Source: Nitrospirae bacterium RBG_19FT_COMBO_42_15 (GTDB taxonomy: Bacteria; Nitrospirota; CAKKRA01; 9FT-COMBO-42-15). From it: a stretch of 5,791 nt of DNA. Below the pieces are notes generated by a model. That model was not told where the DNA came from, made no database searches, and saw only the letters and a program-made list of their open reading frames with translations. The first letter of the stretch is position 1, and each line of letters starts with the position of its first letter. The stretch lies in assembly GCA_001803815.1 (NCBI GenBank), contig MHEL01000050.1:366-6156 (forward strand). The letters are read 5' to 3'. This document shows, in pieces, positions 1 to 4,004 of this stretch. The translations under genes and the position numbers were made by a program.

Positions 1-9
1 AACACTACT

Positions 10-30
10 TGTTACCTATGTTCCCGACCG
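10..30. other. Possible insertion-sequence end fragment
   Basis: The stretch beginning TGTTACCTATGTTCCCG resembles the TGTTACCTATGT-type motifs I remember near the ends of some transposons of the IS481 and IS21 groups. No transposase, matching inverted partner or target duplication is visible, and the window begins only nine bases earlier, so this is resemblance from memory. It could explain why the attC expected for the leftmost cassette cannot be recognised. Confidence 0.2.
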
Positions 31-196
31 CTCAAGGGGCCACGATACAACTACAACGAATGACCGCACTCTACACTTTAGAGGCCGATTTGAGGGGTAA
101 TCCGCTAGGAGGCCAATAGGTTAGAAAGGTCCGACTTGTGGACCAGAGCGGCTCCGTCATGAACATTAACAATTTCAAGTTTTTCTTTGGTGGCAA

Positions 197-1147
197 TTAA
201 AAATGAACTTCTTTTCCTTCAATAAACTTGTTGATCGTCGGTTTGGCCCGAGCATCCTTAAAGTCCAATCCCTGGCTTTTCAATAATTGCTCCTTGCCTT
301 TCATAATTTTCTCGTGAATCTCCTTATCAAGGTCGGGCTTCATCTCGTCGACCATTTCTTTTTCAGGAACGAGATAGGAAAGCTTTATTTCAGCAGTCCC
401 GTTTACAGCGGCTGGAGACCAAAAGCCATGACTACCATCGGCAATAAATTCGACTTCCACTGTATGTTCGCCAACGTCAAATGTCTCTGTCGTGTCTTTC
501 ATCGGGGTACTGCCCCATTCCCCATCTTTGGTAAAACTGTACCGAACGTGCACTTGATAGACCCCTGCATGCGATACAGAAACTGGAACTACAATGCGGA
601 GTTTTTTGTACTTAGGACCATATTCAGGACGGCGATTGCCAATTTCAGCATCAGAGTATGGCTCTTGTACCGAGAAACTGGCATTTCCTATTTTTGCGAA
701 CTGTCGGAATGACTTCTCATATTCAATTATGGATTCCGTTAGCACCTGGGATTCCCTGATAGTCATGGGAACGACGATAGCAACCAACACAAGCTGAAAC
801 ACAAGCGCTGAAACAAAAGTAATAGCCGCCAATTTCTTGGAACGATTATTGATGAGCCAGGAAATTATCGCAGTAGCAAAATCACCAAGAAGCGCAAACA
901 ATCCAGACAGGATAAAATATGCCGCAAAAAAACCGCTTATCTCACGGAACCCGATAATATTTAGAATTACTGTTAGATTGAAGTTATCAGATAATTTAGC
1001 CAGAAAGTAAATTGGGGCCCCAATGATGATTGTAATGATGGGGGTTACGACAAAGGTGAGTAAGCCCAACAAAACAGCGATCGGCAACTTTCCTTTCGGT
1101 TGCGCTTCCGGAATCCTTTGTTTTGGAAAACCAGAATCAGGTATCAT
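197..1147 (-). CDS. Hypothetical membrane protein, 316 aa, with large non-membrane C-terminal domain
   Basis: I do not recognise the family. After a short polar, proline-containing N-terminus come hydrophobic segments at about residues 21-51, 72-99 and 106-130, with a weaker one near 57-67, so three or four membrane helices. Residues about 150-262 look beta-rich (repeated V/I-x-V patterns such as RIVVPVSV and YQVHVRYSF) and resemble an immunoglobulin-like or other beta-sandwich fold. The charged tail from 262 looks helical. No catalytic motif is visible. The start is supported by GGGAG seven bases ahead of the ATG. The stop of a 33-codon ORF overlaps the start as ATGA. Its position just behind an attC recombination point suggests a cassette-borne gene. 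Codon use (mixed Arg codons, few AGG) differs from the prfB-lysS side. A role in envelope interaction is only a guess. Confidence 0.75.
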   Translation of the reverse strand: MIPDSGFPKQRIPEAQPKGKLPIAVLLGLLTFVVTPIITIIIGAPIYFLAKLSDNFNLTVILNIIGFREISGFFAAYFILSGLFALLGDFATAIISWLINNRSKKLAAITFVSALVFQLVLVAIVVPMTIRESQVLTESIIEYEKSFRQFAKIGNASFSVQEPYSDAEIGNRRPEYGPKYKKLRIVVPVSVSHAGVYQVHVRYSFTKDGEWGSTPMKDTTETFDVGEHTVEVEFIADGSHGFWSPAAVNGTAEIKLSYLVPEKEMVDEMKPDLDKEIHEKIMKGKEQLLKSQGLDFKDARAKPTINKFIEGKEVHF

Positions 1148-1245
1148 GAAAAATCTCCCGGGTCACCGCGTAATCGTGTGGGTAAAATAATGCGTCTGAG
1201 ACTCGGCTTCACGCGACAATGCCTCACGAAGCCCAGAACGTTCAT
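1144..1245 (-). CDS. Possible 33-aa leader ORF overlapping the membrane-protein gene
   Basis: This ATG-started ORF of 33 codons ends in TGA, sharing ATGA with the start of the 316-aa gene, the classic arrangement for translational coupling. AAAGGAG lies directly ahead but only one base from the ATG, closer than a normal ribosome-binding site, which weakens the case. The peptide is rich in Arg, has no membrane segment and matches nothing I know. It may be a coupling leader peptide of the cassette or a chance ORF. Confidence 0.25.
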   Translation of the reverse strand: MNVLGFVRHCRVKPSLRRIILPTRLRGDPGDFS

Positions 1246-1256
1246 TCTCCTTTCGC

Positions 1257-1278
1257 CACGAAGCCGCTTTGCTTCGTG
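1257..1278. repeat. Perfect 8-bp hairpin in the cassette leader
   Basis: CACGAAGC and GCTTCGTG pair perfectly around a 6-base loop. A further CACGAAG follows at 1280-1286 and another lies at 1225-1231, so the same 7-mer recurs and alternative pairings are possible. The hairpin lies just upstream, in the - direction, of the AAAGGAG that precedes the 33-codon ORF. No T-run follows on either strand, so it is not a standard terminator. It could be a structured 5' leader of the cassette transcript. Confidence 0.5.
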
Positions 1279-1324
1279 ACACGAAGAGATTGACTGAAAC
1301 GAAACATTCAAAAGATCAGCCGGG

Positions 1325-1382
1325 TTCTAACGATTGAACTCAGCCGTCGGCGCAGCCGGTCGGCTGGAGTGATTTGTTATGC
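1325..1382 (-). repeat. attC: Integron attC recombination site
   Basis: On the - strand the site opens with the R'' box GCATAAC (1382-1376), three bases after the stop of the 168-aa gene, and closes with the R' box GTTAGAA (1331-1325). Between them an imperfect palindrome can fold. CAGCCG (1341-1346) pairs with CGGCTG (1361-1366), and CGGC (1348-1351) with GCCG (1355-1358) around the loop GCA. The outer arms pair only in part, leaving unpaired bases as in known attC sites. The length of 58 bases is typical. Recombination would fall between G1331 and T1330. The R' box has A instead of the usual pyrimidine as its last base. The complementarity of R'' to the core at 1909-1915 is strong independent support. 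Confidence 0.8.
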
Positions 1383-1914
1383 ACACTACCTGTTGGCACA
1401 CTTTACAATTACTTCGGATCGAGGCGACGGTAGATATTTTGGATCGCTGTCGTCACCCCCATCCCAATGGCCCTCTACGGCACAAAAAACACCTTTTTTA
1501 AGCGCCCTGTAAGACGTGCCATCCGGTCCATCCGCCATTTTGTCGACACACCACCCATCTTTATTGAGGAGGTCACGGGGAAGATCCACGGGAAGCTTGC
1601 CGTCGGGGCAAGCAGGCAGGGAATCACCAAAGAGACTATCTAACGAAATCGCGGGACGCTGAGTGTCTGTCACTTTACTTGCGTCTCCCGAGAGGCGAAT
1701 AACGCAGCCGCGGTAGCGCTTACCATCGTCCACAAAGCTCTCAAGCGATTTCGTCAGATTTTCATACGGACCAGAGCTGAGTTTTTTGTAGACAAGACTA
1801 CAAATCTCTTCAAGCTCTCCCGCGTGGGTATTGCCAGCGCAGACCATCATGAGTGTCAGAACGGCTACTCGATTATAGAATGTCATATTCATGCATGATC
1901 CTTTAGATGCATAA
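1331..1914 (-). mobile_element. Complete integron gene cassette, 584 bp
   Basis: The unit starts (- strand) with TTATGC directly after the G of a GTTATGC core, contains one ORF filling most of its length, and ends at the recombination point of an attC. In a true cassette the first bases come from the cassette's own R' box and should complement its R'' box. Here TTATGC and GCATAA match exactly. The short 22-bp leader, the single gene and an attC starting three bases past the stop are typical. No cassette promoter is evident inside it, so expression probably comes from outside. Confidence 0.8.
1386..1892 (-). CDS. Cassette-encoded exported protein, 168 aa, six cysteines
   Basis: I do not recognise the family. 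Residues 1-24 form a clear Sec signal peptide: polar start with one Arg, hydrophobic core VAVLTLMMVCAG, and a likely cleavage after THA. C18 lies within the signal and lacks a proper lipobox, so a lipoprotein is unlikely. The mature part holds six cysteines (31, 63, 95, 115, 137, 165), an even number suited to disulfide bonds in the periplasm or outside the cell. It is hydrophilic and has a Gly/Asp-rich stretch near 141-150 (GHWDGGDDSD). The start at 1892 is chosen because AAAGGA lies six bases upstream; a second Met two codons on is possible. The gene fills its cassette. The function is unknown; secreted cassette proteins of this size are common and mostly uncharacterised. Confidence 0.8.
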   Translation of the reverse strand: MNMTFYNRVAVLTLMMVCAGNTHAGELEEICSLVYKKLSSGPYENLTKSLESFVDDGKRYRGCVIRLSGDASKVTDTQRPAISLDSLFGDSLPACPDGKLPVDLPRDLLNKDGWCVDKMADGPDGTSYRALKKGVFCAVEGHWDGGDDSDPKYLPSPRSEVIVKCANR

Positions 1915-1915
1915 C
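1909..1915 (-). other. Integron core site (recombination point) upstream of the cassette
   Basis: Read on the - strand this is GTTATGC, preceded by TT, matching the G/TTRRRY core with one deviation (T at the second R). It is exactly complementary to the R'' box of the attC at 1325-1382. Upstream (1916 onward on the +) there is no attC-like arm, only a 5-bp hairpin (AGCGA/TCGCT around 1926-1938). The upstream partner could therefore be an attI-like or secondary site rather than the attC of another cassette. Confidence 0.65.
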
Positions 1916-2012
1916 AATATAATTAAGCGATTTTCGCTAAACTACCAGAAGCTTACCTCATTGTCAAATAAAAATTGACTTTCATCTGCAATATCGCTAA
2001 AAACCAAACCAC

Positions 2013-2081
2013 TTAATATACTGTTTCAAAATTATATTCTGGACGCAACTCATCGCTAATTTTTTTTTCTTTAGCCTTCAT
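2013..2081 (-). pseudogene. Remnant of a small antitoxin-type gene (N-terminal 22 codons)
   Basis: A 22-codon ORF begins with a charged run, then ISDELRPEYNFE, and hits TAA. The DELRPEY(D/N)F string is one I associate with the N-terminus of short (about 70-90 aa) antitoxin-type proteins, in which a Gly-Lys-Tyr region should follow. None of the three frames downstream gives a convincing continuation, so the gene looks cut off or decayed. AGGAAA lies four bases before the ATG and a strong promoter lies just upstream, so the 5' end is intact. The remaining 98 bases to the cassette core show no gene. A complete tiny ORF cannot be excluded. The family assignment is from memory of the motif. Confidence 0.35.
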
Positions 2082-2094
2082 GTCGTTTCCTAAT

Positions 2095-2124
2095 ATTATA
2101 CGAATTTCCTGTTTCCTCTGTTAA
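2095..2124 (-). promoter_or_regulatory. Sigma-70 promoter directed at the antitoxin remnant and the cassettes
   Basis: On the - strand TTAACA (2124-2119) is separated by 18 bases from a consensus TATAAT (2100-2095). Transcription would start close to 2088, giving the small ORF a very short leader. With that ORF truncated, the same transcript could continue into the cassette genes, the role that Pc plays in a classical integron. That extension is inference. Confidence 0.5.
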
Positions 2125-2174
2125 TGGTTAAAATATAGCATATCCAAAAGATTTTTAAAACAGAAAAACTATAT

Positions 2175-2194
2175 GAAATCAATTAATTGATTTC
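2175..2194. promoter_or_regulatory. Perfect 20-bp palindrome, candidate operator
   Basis: GAAATCAATTAATTGATTTC is its own reverse complement with no spacer. It ends one base before the -35 box at 2196-2201, a classic position for a repressor or activator dimer site. AT-richness raises the chance of accidental symmetry, but ten perfect base pairs is long. The regulator is unknown. Confidence 0.4.
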
Positions 2195-2195
2195 C

Positions 2196-2224
2196 TTGAC
2201 TCCCTGTAAAGGGTGTGATTTAAT
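2196..2224 (+). promoter_or_regulatory. Sigma-70-like promoter of the release-factor-like gene
   Basis: TTGACT (2196-2201), a 17-base spacer, and TTTAAT (2219-2224) each match the consensus at five of six positions. The predicted start of transcription, near 2231, is only a few bases before the ATG at 2234, so the mRNA would be leaderless or nearly so. Confidence 0.6.
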
Positions 2225-2233
2225 AAAGCCAAT

Positions 2234-2653
2234 ATGTTTTTCTCTGGCGTAAGTCCATCAAAAGAAGATGCCTTGTATGTCAGGATGAAGGCGCTTGGTA
2301 TTTTTGAAAAAGATGTCATTGAAAAGTTCATCCGCTCATCCGGCAAAGGCGGCCAGCATGTAAACAAGACCTCTACCTGTGTTTACCTTAAACATATACC
2401 AACAGGCATTGAAGTAAAGGTTTCAAGGGAGCGCTCCCAGTCCTTAAACAGGTTCCTTGCTTGGAGGCTTTTGACTGATAAGATTGAGGAGTTAATAAAG
2501 GGCAAAGAGAGTAAAAAACAGCAGGAGATAGAAAAGCTCAAACGTCAGAAAAGAAAAAGGTCTAAGAGGGCAAAGGAGAAGATGCTAAAGAATAAGAAAC
2601 ACATATCAATAAAAAAGGCGCTTCGTAAAACCCAACCTGATATTACAAACTGA
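2234..2653 (+). CDS. Peptide-chain-release-factor-like GGQ-domain protein, 139 aa
   Basis: This small protein carries the catalytic domain of class I release factors, which hydrolyses peptidyl-tRNA in the ribosome. [11 protein letters not shown] at residues 35-45 contains the GGQ (39-41), followed by [15 protein letters not shown] and [12 protein letters not shown], all family hallmarks. The anticodon-like stop-recognition domain of RF1/RF2 is absent, so it cannot read stop codons; a role in rescuing stalled ribosomes or large subunits, as for ArfB/ICT1 or MTRFR relatives, is inferred. From about residue 80 the tail is strongly basic and helical ([14 protein letters not shown]), as in rescue factors that place such a tail in ribosomal RNA or the mRNA channel. 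No Shine-Dalgarno precedes the ATG; the start fits the promoter and homologues' length as I recall it. It lies upstream of prfB but has its own promoter. Confidence 0.85.
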   Translation: MFFSGVSPSKEDALYVRMKALGIFEKDVIEKFIRSSGKGGQHVNKTSTCVYLKHIPTGIEVKVSRERSQSLNRFLAWRLLTDKIEELIKGKESKKQQEIEKLKRQKRKRSKRAKEKMLKNKKHISIKKALRKTQPDITN

Positions 2654-2661
2654 CGCTCACT

Positions 2662-2703
2662 TTAACAAAATCCCTTTAAAAAATTAATAAGTTATGTTAA
2701 TAT
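2662..2703 (+). promoter_or_regulatory. Weak candidate promoter(s) for the prfB operon
   Basis: Two overlapping weak matches exist: TTAACA (2662-2667) with TAATAA (2685-2690), and TTTAAA (2675-2680) with TAATAT (2698-2703), both with 17-base spacing. The sequence is AT-rich, so chance matches are likely, but no better promoter is seen between the two genes. prfB could instead be transcribed from the upstream promoter at 2196. Confidence 0.25.
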
Positions 2704-2711
2704 ACCTAAAC

Positions 2712-2775
2712 CGTAATGGGTAATGTGTTATGCGTGATGAGTTATTTAATTATTGATTACCCGTCATCCATTACG
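2712..2775. repeat. 7-bp tandem units in an imperfect palindrome
   Basis: Five adjacent heptamers, GTAATGG, GTAATGT, GTTATGC, GTGATGA and GTTATTT, run from 2713 to 2747. The far side carries the complement: ATTACCC at 2756-2762 pairs with GGGTAAT at 2718-2724, and CCATTACG at 2768-2775 pairs with CGTAATGG at 2712-2719. This looks like a dispersed intergenic repeat of the REP or MITE kind that can fold as a long hairpin. It is not followed by a T-run. Confidence 0.55.
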
Positions 2776-2799
2776 AATTATGGAGACCTTGACCTGTCT

Positions 2800-2842
2800 T
2801 TCCTGTCCCTGTCTACCGCAGGCAGGTGCCGACAGGCAGGAA
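2800..2842. repeat. GC-rich AGGCAGG stem-loop in the prfB leader
   Basis: TTCCTG and CCTGTC (2800-2805 and 2808-2813, separated by a TC bulge) pair with GACAGG and CAGGAA (2831-2842), making 12 base pairs around a 17-base loop. The loop and 3' arm repeat GCAGGCAGG and GACAGGCAGG. Such AGGCAGG elements are, as I recall, common between genes in groundwater genomes. It ends 19 bases before the prfB ribosome-binding site, so it could affect the leader. There is no U-tract for a terminator. Confidence 0.5.
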
Positions 2843-2861
2843 CAAGTTCAGGGTAATATTT

Positions 2862-2867
2862 AGGGGG
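2862..2867 (+). promoter_or_regulatory. Ribosome-binding site of prfB
   Basis: AGGGGG lies nine bases before ATG 2877. An in-frame TAA at 2868-2870 rules out a more upstream start. This fixes the short zero-frame part of prfB, which would otherwise be missed because it ends in TGA after 30 codons. Confidence 0.75.
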
Positions 2868-2876
2868 TAATTAGAA

Positions 2877-3999
2877 ATGGCTATAGAGGGGATTAAATTA
2901 ATAAGGGATTTCAGAGAAAAAAGGGATGCCATAGCAAAAAGGCTTGATGAGCTAAGGGGGCATCTTTGACCTTGATAAAAAGAAGAATCGTGTTGATGAG
3001 ATAGCAAAAAAGATGGAGGCGCCTGACTTTTGGGGGGATAAAGATTCTGCACATCACCTTGTTAAGGAAAAGGCGCATCTTGAAAAATCTGTTGATAACT
3101 GGAATAAACTTGAAAAGGGCTTTGAAGACCTTGATATATTAATAACACTTTCAGAAACAGAAGAAGGCGCAAGTCTTTATACTGAAATTGATGCACTTTT
3201 AAACACGCTTGCAATTGGCATAACACATCTTGAGATAGAGCTGATGCTCTCTGGAGAGAATGATATTAATAATGCCATTGTCTCCATCCATCCCGGCGCA
3301 GGCGGAACAGAGTCGCAGGACTGGGCAGAGATGATTTTCAGGATGTACACGCGCTGGGCAGAAAGACATGGTTATAAGGTAGAGGTGCTTGATTATCAGC
3401 CTGCTGATGAGGCTGGTATAAAGAGCGTAACCTTTGCTGTTAACGGCGATTATGCCTATGGCTATCTAAAGGCAGAGGCAGGCGTACACAGGCTTGTAAG
3501 GATATCGCCATTTGATGCAAATAAAAGAAGGCACACATCATTCTCATCTGTGTTTGTATATCCAGAAATAGAAGAGGATATAGAGGTGACGATAAATGAT
3601 GATGACCTGCGGATTGATACATACCGTGCAAGCAGCGCAGGAGGCCAGCATGTTAATAAGACAGATTCAGCAGTAAGGATTACTCATATTCCTACTGGAA
3701 CTGTTACGCAGTGCCAGAATGAAAGGTCGCAGCTCAAAAATAAGCAGGTGGCAATGAAGGTATTAAGGGCAAAGCTCTTTGAACTTCAGCAGAGGGAGCA
3801 TCAGGAAAAACTTGATAAGATAACAGGCGAGAAAAAAGGCATCTCATGGGGAAGCCAGATACGCTCATACATATTCCAGCCTTATCAGATGGTAAAAGAC
3901 CACAGGACAAATATTGATATAGGAAATGTTCAGGCAGTAATGGACGGCGATATCGATAGATTTATAGAGACATATCTGATATCACAGAAAGGAAAGTAA
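2877..3999 (+). CDS. prfB: Peptide chain release factor 2 (RF2), expressed by programmed +1 frameshift
   Basis: RF2 ends translation at UGA and UAA by entering the ribosomal A site and hydrolysing peptidyl-tRNA. The zero frame runs 30 codons to an internal TGA (2967-2969). A +1 shift gives GAC (2968-2970) and an open frame to TAA at 3997-3999, a protein of 373 aa against about 365 in E. coli. The helical N-terminal domain is followed by [12 protein letters not shown], then the codon-recognition tripeptide SPF at about 210-212 in HRLVRISPF, and the catalytic GGQ at about 255-257 in [13 protein letters not shown] rather than RF1's PxT makes this RF2. Ala occupies the position that is Thr246 in E. 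coli K-12. C-terminal SQIRSY and VQAVMDGD also match the family. lysS follows after five bases, so the two are likely co-transcribed. A caller that ignores the shift would start at 3013 and lose 45 residues. Confidence 0.96.
2955..2970 (+). promoter_or_regulatory. Programmed +1 ribosomal frameshift site of prfB
   Basis: AGGGGG (2955-2960), one codon CAT, slippery CTT (2964-2966), then TGA followed by C. The internal Shine-Dalgarno is three bases from CTT, and TGAC is the poor termination context, exactly as in the E. coli site, which differs only in TAT for CAT. Low RF2 lets the ribosome stall at UGA and slip forward, so RF2 controls its own synthesis. This mechanism is established for the family. 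Confidence 0.95.
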
Positions 4000-4004
4000 T
4001 AAGA

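Larger units (their letters stand above)
120..1330 (-). mobile_element. Probable second gene cassette, carrying the 316-aa membrane protein
   Basis: Seen: reading the - strand, this segment starts with TTAGAA just after the recombination point of the attC at 1325-1382. The + strand has GTTAGAA at 120-126, so the - strand reads TTCTAAC there, the exact complement of the opening core and hence the expected R'' box. It lies about 70 bases after the stop of the 316-aa gene. Inferred: this is the next cassette in the array. The attC should continue left of 120, but I see only a 5-bp hairpin (CTCTA/TAGAG, around 70-84) and possible degenerate cores (AAC in ACAACTACAAC, 48-58), with no convincing L boxes. 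The left boundary is therefore open, and the end may be degenerate or interrupted. Confidence 0.4.
1893..2233. other. AT-rich intergenic junction region
   Basis: This 341-bp stretch separates the leftward cassette genes from the rightward chromosomal genes. It holds the cassette core and ribosome-binding site, the antitoxin-like remnant with its promoter, a 20-bp palindrome and the promoter of the release-factor-like gene. TCGCTAA occurs three times in it at nearly equal spacing (1934, 1994 and 2053). I see no integrase gene, no tRNA and no attC in it. Confidence 0.6.

Noticed and set aside
127..144. Small GGTCC/GGACC hairpin after the membrane-protein gene as a terminator
   Set aside because: The stem is only five base pairs and no T-run follows in the direction of transcription.
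287..712. A 141-codon + strand ORF opposite the membrane-protein gene, and a shorter one at 594-797
   Set aside because: Both lie inside the 316-aa gene on the other strand, lack ribosome-binding sites and show no domain-like pattern, while the - frame has coherent membrane segments and a good start.
1916..2080. attI site or the attC of a further cassette upstream of the core
   Set aside because: No paired R/L boxes for an attC are seen, and without an integrase gene an attI cannot be argued from sequence alone.
2179..2367. A 62-codon - strand ORF over the start of the GGQ protein
   Set aside because: It overlaps the conserved GGQ coding frame and the promoter, with no supporting motif.
2712..2842. 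The two spacer hairpins as a CRISPR fragment or intrinsic terminator
   Set aside because: There are no equal-length repeats with unique spacers, and neither hairpin is followed by a U-tract.
2967..2969. Internal TGA in prfB as a sequencing error or a disabling mutation
   Set aside because: The surrounding AGGGGG-CAT-CTT-TGAC and its position after about 30 codons match the known programmed site, and the downstream frame is intact.
2813..3052. A 79-codon - strand ORF over the prfB leader and start
   Set aside because: It covers repeats, the prfB ribosome-binding site and the frameshift site; the + strand signals are far stronger.
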